A stretch of 38,173 nt of DNA, from the NCBI RefSeq assembly GCF_014697475.1, contig NZ_JACJRV010000071.1, positions 1 to 38,173 on the forward strand. The letters are read 5' to 3'. Shown here piece by piece: positions 8,875-17,485 of the stretch (its first letter is position 1; each line of letters opens with the position of its first letter). The position numbers and the translations under genes are program-made. A model generated the notes under the pieces. That model had not been told where the DNA came from. It worked only from the letters and a program-made list of their open reading frames with translations, and did no database searches. The stretch comes from Nostoc sp. FACHB-152. GTDB taxonomy: Bacteria; Cyanobacteriota; Cyanobacteriia; Cyanobacteriales; Nostocaceae.

Positions 8875-9699
8875 TCAATTAAACTGAAAGATAAATGTTA
8901 CCAAGTCACCTTTGCCGAGGCTGATGCGATCGCCTGGGCGGAGGCGGTGTCTGTTTCCTGGTAATAATGGCAAGTTATTAATGTAAGTGCCATTAGAACT
9001 TCCAACATCTTCCACATAATAAGCATCTCCCTCAACACGAATGTCTGCGTGTATGCGAGAGACAATTTCCGAATTACTAAACCCTGAAACATCAATATCG
9101 GGGGGAATACGGTCATTAGGTTTACCGATGTGAATTACCGATAGACTTTGAGGTAATTCAATTTCGCGATCGCTTTGAATATGAACTAACCGCGCTGTTA
9201 CTTGCTGTAATTGTGTTCTCGCAACGGCTGGAGTTGCTAGTGGTGGTGGTGCTGGTTCTGGCTCTGGCTCTGGTGCTGGTTCTGGTGCGGCTACTGGTTC
9301 AGGAGGTGGGGTAGGAATGACAGCTTCAGCCGCAACAGTTGGCGGTGGTGATGGAGGTGCGCTTTCAATTACTACTGGAGGTGGTGCGGCGACGGCTGTT
9401 GGTGGTATTGGTGCAGCCTGTTGTTGATTAATACCCAAAGCGTCTGGTTGTAGCAAGTCTAACATTGGGTCTGGTGTAACTAACGGCTGTGCTTGTACAG
9501 GCATTTCAGGGGCAACTGTGGCAGCTGGTGCAGCAGCAGAGTGCAGATTAAAACCACATTGTCCGCAGAAAGCAGCATCAGCCTGCACAGTCGCTCCACA
9601 ATTGGGGCAGTTACTAGTCGCTGGTAAAGGCGTATAGCAGGCTTCACACTGGACTGCGCCATTAGGATTGGGATGATTGCAATTCGGACAGACGATCAT
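8875..9699 (-). CDS. double zinc-ribbon protein with C-terminal FHA domain
   Basis: This 274-residue protein has two CxxC...CxxC zinc ribbons (Cys4, 7, 18, 21 and Cys31, 34, 45, 48). A long Pro/Ala/Glu-rich linker follows (about 60-165, including a run of PEP repeats), then a forkhead-associated domain at about 190-272. FHA features seen are VIHIGKPNDR, SRIHADIRVE (Ser-Arg-x-His), and VGSSNGTYIN (the Ser-Ser-Asn-Gly-Thr signature). FHA domains bind phosphothreonine, so this is probably an adaptor in Ser/Thr kinase signalling. No kinase gene is adjacent. The start MIVCPNC is fixed by the first zinc ribbon. Confidence 0.9.
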   Translation of the reverse strand: MIVCPNCNHPNPNGAVQCEACYTPLPATSNCPNCGATVQADAAFCGQCGFNLHSAAAPAATVAPEMPVQAQPLVTPDPMLDLLQPDALGINQQQAAPIPPTAVAAPPPVVIESAPPSPPPTVAAEAVIPTPPPEPVAAPEPAPEPEPEPAPPPLATPAVARTQLQQVTARLVHIQSDREIELPQSLSVIHIGKPNDRIPPDIDVSGFSNSEIVSRIHADIRVEGDAYYVEDVGSSNGTYINNLPLLPGNRHRLRPGDRISLGKGDLVTFIFQFN

Positions 9700-9964
9700 T
9701 GATTTAAGCCTTTGTTGAAGATCAGCGTAAGATTTACTGGCAAGCAGAGGTATAGCAGGGAATAGGTAACAAGTGACAGGGGGACAGAGTTAAGAGTCGT
9801 TTAGTGTCTAAGGTTTGTTACCTACCGATGTCCTAACTAGCTAGGCTATGGCTATAACTTGTAGATGCTTCTGCTTCCACTAATCAGCAGTTGGGCAAGG
9901 AGACAACCTAGCTTTCGATTTTAACAACTACTTTTGTGGATAGCTGCTAGAAAGAAAAAAGGCT
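9700..9964. other. intergenic region without recognised elements
   Basis: About 265 bases upstream of the FHA gene. It contains degenerate short GGTAACA/GTGACAGG-type repeats near 9755-9785, typical of repeat-rich cyanobacterial spacers. It should hold the FHA promoter, but none is clear. Confidence 0.4.
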
Positions 9965-10007
9965 GAAGTATTAAGTATAAAGGATGGAATTTTATACTTC
10001 ATACTTC
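9952..10007 (-). terminator. intrinsic terminator of the pgl gene
   Basis: GAAGTATTAAGTATAA at 9965-9980 pairs with TTATACTTCATACTTC at 9992-10007 (15 of 16). On the minus strand it is followed by CAGCCTTTTTTC. The stem begins within the last bases of pgl. Confidence 0.6.
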
Positions 10008-10728
10008 AAACTTCACCCTTTGCTCCGGCGGCCGAGTCTAGTAGCCACCAAAGTTCTCCTTGAGGCCGAATTAAGCGAGATGGGTAGGAGAAGTCATCTG
10101 CTTCTGGTGCAAAAACTTTGGCTAACGCTGGTCGTTTATTAGCACCAGCAACCACAAAAATAACGCTGCGAGCAGCGTTGATGAATGGGTAGGTAAAGGT
10201 GATGCGAGGGTTCCCGTCTTTGTTACCCACAGTAATTAAGCGATCGCTTACTTTTAGTGCTTCTGTGTGGGGAAACAATGATGCAGTATGGGCATCATCA
10301 CCCATGCCGAGCAATATGACATCTAAAGCCGGAAACGCACCGGGAGCAGCATGAAAGAACTCTCGCAAATGCTGTTCATGTTTAGCGGCAGATACGGCTG
10401 GATCGCCATCTAAAGTAGGCACGGCATGAATGTTAGCGGCTGGGATATTCACGCGATCTAGCCATGCACGCCGCGCCATCAGTTCGTTGCTATCGGGATG
10501 ATCTGGGGGAACGTAGCGTTCATCGCCCCAGAAAACATGAATTTTATCCCAAGGCAAATTTTTTGTAGCGATCGCTTCATATAAAGGTTTAGGTGTACTA
10601 CCACCGGATAAAGCAATAGTAAATTGCCCCCGTTGTGCAATGGCAGTTTCCAACTTAGATAAGATTAACGAGAGCGATCGCGCCACCAAGGCTGACTGAT
10701 CTGATAGAATTTCTACCGTTTTGTTCAT
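10006..10728 (-). CDS. pgl: 6-phosphogluconolactonase
   Basis: This 240-residue enzyme of the oxidative pentose phosphate pathway hydrolyses 6-phosphogluconolactone to 6-phosphogluconate. Family motifs are FTIALSGGSTPKPLYEA (37-53), the FWGDERYVP block near 66-74, the LLGMGDDAHTASLFP block near 139-153 and the basic GNKDGNPRITFTYPFIN region. Length is typical of bacterial Pgl (DevB type). In cyanobacteria this pathway supplies NADPH in the dark and in heterocysts. The neighbouring genes are unrelated, so it is probably monocistronic. Confidence 0.93.
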   Translation of the reverse strand: MNKTVEILSDQSALVARSLSLILSKLETAIAQRGQFTIALSGGSTPKPLYEAIATKNLPWDKIHVFWGDERYVPPDHPDSNELMARRAWLDRVNIPAANIHAVPTLDGDPAVSAAKHEQHLREFFHAAPGAFPALDVILLGMGDDAHTASLFPHTEALKVSDRLITVGNKDGNPRITFTYPFINAARSVIFVVAGANKRPALAKVFAPEADDFSYPSRLIRPQGELWWLLDSAAGAKGEV

Positions 10729-11096
10729 GGCTTTATCTTTACATTGCCTGCTTCCAGCAATACGATACCGAACTTCTTACAAACCATCCTTTGAACTTCT
10801 GAAACTTTTAACATCTTGAAATCATCTCGCCGTTTACCCTTGCGGTTTAAAGGGAGATCCATCAACCTCAAGATTCATGTTTCTGTTTCCTTCCCTTTCG
10901 GATTTTACCAACTGCTTTTTAAACGGAAGTTCTCTACAAGCAAAAAAGCAAGGCGGAAGCACAGGGAGGCGGGGGAGCAGGGGAGAGGTTTGAAGTTATT
11001 ACCGACCATTCAAATTGTGCAACTTGAATGCACATCAGCTTATCAAATAAGAAAAAGCCCACTTACGTGAGCTAATCAATCTGGAGGTAGTAATTC
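10729..11096. other. intergenic region, no supported gene
   Basis: An 84-codon frame on the plus strand (10816-11070) is open but very basic, has no ribosome binding site and matches nothing recognisable. I treat it as chance. The pgl promoter should lie at the left end. Confidence 0.5.
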
Positions 11097-11251
11097 AACG
11101 TGAGTTCGATGAACCTCTCCCCAACCCCTCTCCGTCTCGGAGAGGGGCTTTAATATCTTGGTTAGGAACAAAAAATTAAGCTTTCTAAGCCTCTCCCTGC
11201 TTCGGGGAGAGGTTTGGAGAGGGGTTCTTTATCATCGGTCGAACTCACGTT
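11097..11251. mobile_element. MITE-like element, copy B (intact)
   Basis: A 155-bp element bounded by perfect 13-bp terminal inverted repeats, AACGTGAGTTCGA and TCGAACTCACGTT, and flanked on both sides by AATTC, a possible 5-bp target duplication. Internally it has two strong hairpins: CCTCTCC/GGAGAGG near 11136-11155, and CCTCTCCCTGCTTCGGGGAGAGG near 11190-11214. It has no coding capacity. Rearranged or degenerate relatives lie at 105-241 and 14144-14242. Confidence 0.7.
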
Positions 11252-11292
11252 AATTCAAGCGATGCCTACGGCGGGCTGCGCCAACACATTTT

Positions 11293-12876
11293 TTACGAAA
11301 TCTGTTGCGCTCCGGCTCGGCCATTTTCCACAATAAACGAAGCCAGATTGTTAATCGTCGCTGAGAATCTGTCAGTAGTTGTAGAAACGGTGCGGTAGTC
11401 ACTTTGCCAAACATTGGGTTTAATTTGGCAACGAACATAGCCGCGTACATCGCCGTTAAAAAATTTGATGTGGGGGTTTTCTGACAAGTTCGCCTGGACG
11501 CTGCTAGCCCAAGGGCAAAGCGAACTGATTGATGTCCCGGCAAATTCTGTTGCTACAGTTTTCGAGTTTGGGTCATCAAAGTTTTTCTTAATGTCTTGCA
11601 CGCAGAAAGAGTGCCAGTCACCTGTAATAATCACTGGATTTTTAGGACGGCGACTGTCGATAAAGTCGATAATTCTTTGCCGTGCAGCAGGATAACCATC
11701 CCACTGATCCATATTGAATGCTTTTTCATATCCAGGTTGATAATCCACCTGACCAAACCAAATTTGTTGAGCAATCACATTCCAACGGGTGGGAGATTCT
11801 TCTAATCCTTGCAATAGCCACCGTTCTTGCGGAGTACCCGTCATTGTCAGTAATGGATTTTTACGGTCTGGACAATCGGGTGCTGATGGGAAGGTTTGTA
11901 AGCAGGGTTGGTCTGAGCGATATTGGCGAGTGTCAAGTACATTGAAACTAGCAAGTTTGCCAAAGGTGAACTGTCGATATAACTTCAGTTCGTCCCAATT
12001 TCTGCTTGGTTTAACTCGGATGGGCATATGCTCGTAATATGCCTGAAAAGCTACTCGACGGCGAAGCCGAAATTGTTCCGGAGTCTGTATATCTGGATCT
12101 TCAGGTACAAAACCTGCCCAGTTGTTATCTACTTCGTGGTCATCCCAAGTCACAATCCAAGGGAATGCACCATGAGCCGCTTGTAAGTCGGGGTCTGTTT
12201 TGTATAATGCATGGCGGTTACGATAGTCTTCTAAAGTAATAATTTCTGGACTATTGTGCTGCCGTACTCTGGTGGTATTAATTCCACCTTCATATATATA
12301 GTCACCTAAGTGAACCACAAAGTTCAGGTCTTCCCCAGCCATAAATTTGTAAGCTGTGTAGAAGCCGCTTTGATACTCTTGGCAAGACGCAAAGGCAAAG
12401 TTCAGTTGGTTAACGTTTGCGTACTTGGCGGGTGCTGTGCGAGTCCGTCCAATGGGGCTAATTTCATTCCCGACTTTAAATTGATACCAGTAATAGCGGT
12501 CAGGTTCTAAGCCGGAAACATCAACGTGAACAGAGTGTCCTAAGTCGGGGGATGCAACTGTTACTCCCCGTCGCAGTACCTGTCTCATAGATGGGTCAGT
12601 AGCTACTTGCCATCTCACCTGGATGTTTTGTTGCGGCATTCCACCACCTCTGATGGGGTCAGGAGCTAACCGCGTCCATAAAATCACACTGTCTGGTAGC
12701 GGATCGCCGGATGCTACACCAAGGGTAAATGGATAGCCAGAAAAGCTTGGTTGAGCAATTACCCGGTCTGAAAATTGGCTGGCAATCGCAAATCCTGCTA
12801 AACCTCCAGCACCAATTAACAAGTTTCTCCGCTTCAGTTTTACTGACAGCAAACTTTCAACATTTAAATTGTTCAT
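11293..12876 (-). CDS. phoD: PhoD-family alkaline phosphatase/phosphodiesterase, Tat-exported
   Basis: This 527-residue protein carries a twin-arginine signal (LKRRNLLIGAGGLAGFAIAS, residues 14-33) and the PhoD metallophosphatase fold. An N-terminal beta domain (FTLGVASGDPLPDSVILWTR) is followed by the metal-site motifs FAFASCQEY, VVHLGDYIYEG, TWDDHEVDNNW and IITGDWHSF. PhoD enzymes need Ca and Fe, cleave phosphomonoesters and diesters outside the cytoplasm, and release phosphate during starvation. The start has a strong GAGGGGAG ribosome binding site. Five Pho-box half-sites lie about 200 bases upstream (13076-13127), so phosphate control through PhoB (SphR) is likely. A MITE-like element lies 40 bases past the stop codon. 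Confidence 0.94.
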   Translation of the reverse strand: MNNLNVESLLSVKLKRRNLLIGAGGLAGFAIASQFSDRVIAQPSFSGYPFTLGVASGDPLPDSVILWTRLAPDPIRGGGMPQQNIQVRWQVATDPSMRQVLRRGVTVASPDLGHSVHVDVSGLEPDRYYWYQFKVGNEISPIGRTRTAPAKYANVNQLNFAFASCQEYQSGFYTAYKFMAGEDLNFVVHLGDYIYEGGINTTRVRQHNSPEIITLEDYRNRHALYKTDPDLQAAHGAFPWIVTWDDHEVDNNWAGFVPEDPDIQTPEQFRLRRRVAFQAYYEHMPIRVKPSRNWDELKLYRQFTFGKLASFNVLDTRQYRSDQPCLQTFPSAPDCPDRKNPLLTMTGTPQERWLLQGLEESPTRWNVIAQQIWFGQVDYQPGYEKAFNMDQWDGYPAARQRIIDFIDSRRPKNPVIITGDWHSFCVQDIKKNFDDPNSKTVATEFAGTSISSLCPWASSVQANLSENPHIKFFNGDVRGYVRCQIKPNVWQSDYRTVSTTTDRFSATINNLASFIVENGRAGAQQIS

Positions 12877-13075
12877 AGCTCCCCTCTCAAAATTTGGTAA
12901 ACCTTAGAAGAGGAGGAATACTGATACATATTTAAATTGCAGATGTAGCCATTACTCTTGCAATTTTAAAAGTGCTTTTTCGAGATGACTTACAAACTGC
13001 TAGCACCTAAATACTGTTAAAAATATTCCTCCACTCCTCAGGTTTTATCCGCGCTGGAGAAAAGCTATTGGTTGA

Positions 13076-13127
13076 AAGTTAACAGTTAGTCAAGCGATAT
13101 TCAATTTTCGGTTAAATTTAAGTTAAT
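13076..13127 (-). promoter_or_regulatory. Pho box: five 8-bp half-sites at 11-bp spacing
   Basis: On the minus strand, reading toward phoD, five octamers lie exactly 11 bp apart: ATTAACTT, TTTAACCG, ATTGAATA, CTTGACTA, GTTAACTT. They fit the cyanobacterial Pho box pattern PyTTAAPyPy(T/A) with 3-bp spacers. They sit about 200 bp upstream of the phoD start codon and downstream of the glycosyltransferase gene. Confidence 0.7.
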
Positions 13128-13143
13128 TGTCTAATTTAACTTT

Positions 13144-14025
13144 TTATCTATAATAAAACTCAAAATTCTTTAAAGTAACAATTCGCAAACGCAACAAATA
13201 GAAAAAATATAAAATCTGTTTCCGAATTTTAATTATTAATTTTTTCATTAGAGAATGTTGAGGATATTCCAGCTTTCTCTGCTGTTCAAAATATATTTTC
13301 ATATCTTGCATATTCGATTGTCCCTTTTTTACCCTGATTAATTCTGTTCTATCTTTAAAGAAATTAATCCCATCCATTGCACACCATCTTACAGGTAAAC
13401 CTGCTTGCGCTGCGGCTATACCGATGGCATTACCTTCGCCCTCATACACTCCATTTAACTCATAATAGGCAGCAATAGTATCCCATTGCTTGAGGAATTC
13501 AATTTCTTTACCTTCATCTTTGGTGACTGCAAATAAGTACTCATAGACAAAGTTGACATTGGAACTATCTAACTCTAAATTCAACTTTTTAGCTAGATTT
13601 TTAGTAACTTTAAATTCTTTGAGCAGCTTGCTATCTGAGCCTCCTGAAAAAACTTTTGCATATTTATTAGACATCATCTCACACCCTCTAGCATTGATGC
13701 CGGGCGTTGTAATCCACTCCATATCGTGGGTAACCGGAGCCAAGATTCGCATATCTGCATCCAGAAATATACAGGAATCAAATAAAGACAAACCCTTGGC
13801 GATCGCAAATCTTTTATCGTGATATAACTTAACGCTTTGCTGTTGATGTTTAAAAGCTAAAACATTAGGCTGTTTACTAAAATCTCTAGGTTCATCAGTT
13901 AAAACAATAAAAGTAGTTTCTGACGAGTATTTTTCTAAATCTTTAGCTAATAATAGGGCAAGATTACGATAGTTCTTTCCAAATGCTAAGGTGCAGAAGC
14001 AGAATCTAGCAGGTTGTAATTTCAT
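13144..14025 (-). CDS. glycosyltransferase-like protein (GT-A fold, DxD motif)
   Basis: This 293-residue protein looks like a GT-A nucleotide-sugar transferase. The N-terminal beta strand FCFCTLAFGKNYRNLALLLA is followed by TTFIVLTDEP and the metal-binding DAD at 89-91 in SCIFLDADMRIL. Further features are YEYLFAV near 165, and GEGNAIGIAAAQAG, which resembles the acceptor-side motif of such enzymes. The C-terminus is basic and aromatic (about 255-293) and could associate with the membrane surface. Donor and acceptor are unknown. The start is supported by AAGGG upstream. It ends only a few bases before the Pho box of phoD, but nothing shows the two are co-regulated. Confidence 0.7.
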   Translation of the reverse strand: MKLQPARFCFCTLAFGKNYRNLALLLAKDLEKYSSETTFIVLTDEPRDFSKQPNVLAFKHQQQSVKLYHDKRFAIAKGLSLFDSCIFLDADMRILAPVTHDMEWITTPGINARGCEMMSNKYAKVFSGGSDSKLLKEFKVTKNLAKKLNLELDSSNVNFVYEYLFAVTKDEGKEIEFLKQWDTIAAYYELNGVYEGEGNAIGIAAAQAGLPVRWCAMDGINFFKDRTELIRVKKGQSNMQDMKIYFEQQRKLEYPQHSLMKKLIIKIRKQILYFFYLLRLRIVTLKNFEFYYR

Positions 14026-14143
14026 ATTTGTTGCCCTTCAGTATTTACACTGAAGTTTAATCCAAACAGAGGTGGAAATTCTTGAAGTTTTTGTAAAAAA
14101 TACTGGCACTGCTCATATCATGTTCAGTAAAATACCTAGGATG

Positions 14144-14242
14144 AACGTGAGTTCGACAGATTTAAAAAAACCCACTTCCATTTAATTTATCTATATGCTT
14201 CGGAAAGGGGTTGGGAAGATAAGATGTTCATCGAATTCACTT
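14144..14242. repeat. MITE-like element, copy C (degenerate, inverted)
   Basis: The left end AACGTGAGTTCGA is perfect; the right end TCGAATTCACTT is degenerate. Relative to copy B (11097-11251) it is inverted and shortened. AGGAT occurs one base outside each end, a possible target duplication. Confidence 0.55.
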
Positions 14243-14305
14243 CAGGATTAAAGCCTTATCATTAAGGCCGTAGGGCCGTAGGGGAGGCAGTGCCTTAGGC
14301 GGATT

Positions 14306-14331
14306 TTCCGACTTGTACCGCTAAATCGGAA
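14306..14331. repeat. TTCCGA/TCGGAA stem-loop within GC-rich repeat DNA
   Basis: This stem lies in a GC-rich stretch (14266-14335) that also has a direct duplication of GGCCGTA. It resembles interspersed repeats of Nostoc and has no coding content. Confidence 0.4.
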
Positions 14332-14369
14332 GCTAACCGTATCAAGTTTTTAGTGAAATGATATGAGAA

Positions 14370-14411
14370 AAATAACAAGAAACCTGACTCCTTTGGGCAA
14401 TCAGGCTTTTA
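14370..14411 (-). terminator. terminator of the small membrane protein gene
   Basis: On the minus strand CCTGA pairs with TCAGG across a GC-containing loop, followed by a T-rich tail (TTTCTTGTTATTTTT), about 30 bases past the stop codon at 14443. Confidence 0.5.
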
Positions 14412-14442
14412 AAATGCATTTTTTAATAAAGTTCTTGACTAT

Positions 14443-14817
14443 CTAAGACCAGGAATCTAAATCTAAAGATTGCATTCCTTTGTTTTTGGCAAAATCTAGC
14501 ATACTGCCCAACTGCAACCATACAAGCAAGCAAGTTAAAAGGCTGAGTGGCAAACCAACACCCAAAGCCATGAAAGTAGGAAACCCAAATATTGCTAACC
14601 CTGAGTAAAGGAACAAGGTAACACCGAGAGTTATACCTAAAAAGGGTACTAATAATTGTCTAGTAAAAGAACGTGATTCAGCTATTTCTGCACTATTTTT
14701 TGACCATTTTCGTACAATAACTTTCAGTGTGCCAGATAAACCAAAGCCAGAAGTTACGGCTATAAATAAACCAACAGCTAAGAGAAAATAAGGCGGTTGT
14801 TCAGGAAAATAGTACAT
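14443..14817 (-). CDS. small conserved membrane protein of unknown function
   Basis: This 124-residue protein has three predicted membrane segments: FLLAVGLFIAVTSGFGLSG (11-29), LLVPFLGITLGVTLFLYSGL (55-74) and FMALGVGLPLSLLTCLLVWL (81-100). Between the first two is a positively charged loop (IVRKWSKNSAEIAESRSF), and it ends in an acidic tail. A strong AGGAG precedes the ATG, so it is expressed. It reads in the same direction as the ABC1 kinase gene upstream but is about 200 bases away. No family is recognised. Confidence 0.7.
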   Translation of the reverse strand: MYYFPEQPPYFLLAVGLFIAVTSGFGLSGTLKVIVRKWSKNSAEIAESRSFTRQLLVPFLGITLGVTLFLYSGLAIFGFPTFMALGVGLPLSLLTCLLVWLQLGSMLDFAKNKGMQSLDLDSWS

Positions 14818-15021
14818 GAAAACTCCTATGATATTAAAGGTAAAATTTTATAGTAGGTGACAGGTAATAGGTGATAAGTGATAAACCTCTAAGGCTTTTG
14901 CTGGCTAAGTTTTATCATCTAGCAATTCCTAACTACTCTGACTATTTCCATAACAGCAAAGCGGAAAAATTCAGGGGATAGGAAGCAAAAATGCTCCTGA
15001 CTTTCACCCTGAATTTTGTTC

Positions 15022-16797
15022 TTAGCGTCCAATTCCGGATGCGGAATTACCAAAATTAACAAGGGTAGTAGCTTTTGGGACGATCGCAGCTACGCTTTCG
15101 CGGGATAAATTTGTTAAAAAACCGATCGCTACATCTAATAAACGATTAGGCTTAATATCATCTTTGACTAAATCCCACAACCGTTGTACTTCTTCGGTAT
15201 GCAGACGGTCATCTTCTGTGAGTGCTAACACTAACTGTCGCCGCAGGAATTTACCTTCTTCTGACAGTAAATATTGAAAACCCATTTGGGCTGTAGGCAG
15301 TACATCAAAGTTACCATCGGTACGGGCGATCGCAATTAAATCTTCCAATCGCTGCCACTGGAATTTACCATCTTTAAATAGTACATTCAGCAACCGTCGC
15401 CGTAATTGCGGAGATTCTCCAGTAAGTAATCTCCGTGCAATATATGGATAACCCACCTCAACAATTTTGAAATTGGGGTTAAGGCTGAGGGCAATACCTT
15501 CTTGTGTCACCAAAGAACGAATAATTAAGGCAAACTTGGCAGGAACCCGGAAGGGGTATTCATACATCAATTCCGAGAATTCATCGGTAATTGTTTTGAA
15601 GTTAAAATCTTGAACATTCTTACCAATAGCGTTGCCTAATACTGCTTCTAATGCTGGCACAATCGGGCAAATATTCGTGTCTGGTGTTAAAAAACCCAAA
15701 TTCACGAAATCCGTGGCTAAGTCAAGATAGTCTTTGTTGACCAGATGGACTAACGCATCTACCAAATTTTCTTTTGTGATTTCTTCTAACTGATCCATCA
15801 TACCGAAGTCGATGTAAGCCATTCGACCATCGGGCATGGCAAATAAATTACCTGGATGGGGGTCAGCGTGAAAGAAACCAAATTCTAGAAGTTGGCGTAA
15901 ACCCGAAGTTACCCCTATCTGAATAATTACCTCTGGATCTAACCCAGCTGCACGAATACTTTGAGTATCTGTCAGCTTGAAGCCGTTTATCCATTCCAGA
16001 GTCAAAACATGATTACTCGTGTAACGCCAGTAAATAGCCGGGACTTTCACCTGCGGGTCGTTACGGAAATTGTTAGCAAATTTTTCCGCGTTGCGACCTT
16101 CGTTAATGTAATCTATTTCTTCAAATAACTTAGTGCCGAACTCGTCCACAATTAAAGTCAAATCATGACCGAGATTGAGGGGCAACCAAGGTGCAAGCCA
16201 ACCCGCTGCCCACCGCATTAAATAAAGGTCAAGGGTGAGAGTTGGGCGTAAGTTGGGACGTTGGACTTTTACTGCTACTTCTTCACCGCTAATCAAACGA
16301 CCACGGTAAACTTGTCCCAAACTGGCCGCCGCCACAGGGTTTGGTGTTAATTCGCTGTAAACGTCTGATATCGCACACTCAAGTTCTTTTTCGATAATTG
16401 CATAAGCGATCGCATTATCGAAAGGTGGTAGTTGGTCTTGTAATTTCACCAACTCTTCCAAGAAATCTTTGCGAATTAAGTCAGGTCTGGTAGACAAGGC
16501 TTGACCAACTTTAATGAAGGTAGGGCCTAGCCTAGTGAGCAGTTGACGCAACTGGGTAGCTCGTTTACCTTTGTTCTGCTCGACTTGATTTTGCCATTCG
16601 TCCCATTTCAGACTTAAAATGAATCTAGCAAAAGACCAGATAATTCTCAGCAAGCGTCCCCATGCCAACCAGGGGCGGTAACGATAGTGACGAGCGATCG
16701 CTTCTGGATTGTATCGCTTTAGCTGAGCAGGTTGATACTCACCCACGCTTTTGTTTGCCTCTTCAACTGAGAAATCTACACTGTTGTTTTTTTGCAT
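15022..16797 (-). CDS. ABC1/UbiB (AarF) atypical kinase-like protein
   Basis: This 591-residue protein (ATG at 16797, MQKNNSVD) shows the ABC1 family hallmarks: the KxGQ motif FIKVGQALSTRPDL, the Ala-rich loop AAASLGQVYRG replacing the Gly-rich loop, the catalytic Lys in VAVKVQRP, the HADPHPGN catalytic loop and DFG in YIDFGMMDQ. Members regulate or support quinone and tocopherol biosynthesis at membranes; cyanobacteria carry several paralogues. A TTG four codons upstream keeps the frame open but is a less likely start. Length is typical for cyanobacterial and plastid members. Which paralogue it is, and its lipid target, cannot be told here. Confidence 0.9.
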   Translation of the reverse strand: MQKNNSVDFSVEEANKSVGEYQPAQLKRYNPEAIARHYRYRPWLAWGRLLRIIWSFARFILSLKWDEWQNQVEQNKGKRATQLRQLLTRLGPTFIKVGQALSTRPDLIRKDFLEELVKLQDQLPPFDNAIAYAIIEKELECAISDVYSELTPNPVAAASLGQVYRGRLISGEEVAVKVQRPNLRPTLTLDLYLMRWAAGWLAPWLPLNLGHDLTLIVDEFGTKLFEEIDYINEGRNAEKFANNFRNDPQVKVPAIYWRYTSNHVLTLEWINGFKLTDTQSIRAAGLDPEVIIQIGVTSGLRQLLEFGFFHADPHPGNLFAMPDGRMAYIDFGMMDQLEEITKENLVDALVHLVNKDYLDLATDFVNLGFLTPDTNICPIVPALEAVLGNAIGKNVQDFNFKTITDEFSELMYEYPFRVPAKFALIIRSLVTQEGIALSLNPNFKIVEVGYPYIARRLLTGESPQLRRRLLNVLFKDGKFQWQRLEDLIAIARTDGNFDVLPTAQMGFQYLLSEEGKFLRRQLVLALTEDDRLHTEEVQRLWDLVKDDIKPNRLLDVAIGFLTNLSRESVAAIVPKATTLVNFGNSASGIGR

Positions 16798-17086
16798 CCG
16801 AAAATGCAAGCTAATTGCTTGTTGAGGATAACTGTAGTTTTTTATAAAAACTATTAAAATTTAGCTTTTTTAAATAGACACACGGCTATAAAAGGCTACC
16901 GTACTGCCTAGATTTTTTATCTTTTCCTTAATTATACTTTATAAAAGTACAAAAAATCTCCGCAAATCGGGCAGAAACAAATTGGCAATAGTTAAAGATT
17001 TGTTAAGGAGACTTTTCTCCAGCGATACTTGATGCATGATACAGCACTTGTAATTTCAGTGCCTATCTAAAAACTGAGATGACCGG
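16798..17086. other. AT-rich promoter region of the ABC1 kinase gene
   Basis: No gene is seen. The stretch is AT-rich near the kinase start and should hold its promoter. No binding motif was recognised. Confidence 0.4.
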
Positions 17087-17169
17087 GTTTCGACTTCGCT
17101 CAACCCTCTTCTAGTCAGCTTATAGAGCATTGAGCGACTTGCCTTGAGCGTAGTCGAGGGGAGTCGAAA
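17087..17169. repeat. imperfect inverted repeat of the TTTCGACT...AGTCGAAA type
   Basis: TTTCGACTTCGCTCAA (17088-17103) is mirrored by TTGAGCGTAGTCGAGGGGAG plus TCGAAA (17144-17169), with an extra segment on one side. The sequence type recurs in Nostoc genomes. It lies 50 bases downstream of the toxin gene and could also end its transcript. Confidence 0.5.
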
Positions 17170-17216
17170 TGCGTCTTCTAAATAATTGTGTCCACCTACT
17201 TAATAGTTCGTACTGC

Positions 17217-17483
17217 TCAATAAACCTCGTCATGGCTACCAATATCTACAAGCACAGCTTTTCCATCTTCTGTAAAGTAGAACAGTACTCTTTCATCGTA
17301 ATCTACGCTAAAACTCCAGAATTCCTGGAGCTTGCCCGATAGTTTGTGCGTTTTTAAGCTTGGATCAAATGGATCTACAGTGAACTGTTCCAGTCTTTGC
17401 CAAAACTTTGCTTCTAAATCTACGTTGCCTTTGATGCGCTTTTTAAAAGCACGTTTGAATGGAGAACTGAAACTAACTTCCAC
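17217..17483 (-). CDS. RelE/YafQ-type toxin, putative mRNA interferase
   Basis: This 88-residue basic protein has the RelE/YafQ layout: an N-terminal FKRAFKKRIKGN helix, then HKLSGKLQEFWSFSVDYDERVLFYF with the conserved core strands, and the terminal IGSHDEVY block typical of YafQ-like toxins. Such toxins cut mRNA in the ribosomal A site. It starts two bases after the stop codon of the gene at 17486-17725, in the usual antitoxin-toxin order, so the two form an operon. The catalytic His/Asp near the C-terminus and the Arg/Lys residues are present, so it looks intact. Confidence 0.85.
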   Translation of the reverse strand: MEVSFSSPFKRAFKKRIKGNVDLEAKFWQRLEQFTVDPFDPSLKTHKLSGKLQEFWSFSVDYDERVLFYFTEDGKAVLVDIGSHDEVY

Positions 17484-17485
17484 GA

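Noticed and set aside
10816-11070. 84-codon plus-strand open frame after pgl
   Set aside because: No ribosome binding site, very basic composition, no recognisable motif; extends almost to the MITE-like element.
11465-12510. Several plus-strand frames inside phoD
   Set aside because: All are antisense to a well-supported PhoD gene with complete active-site motifs.
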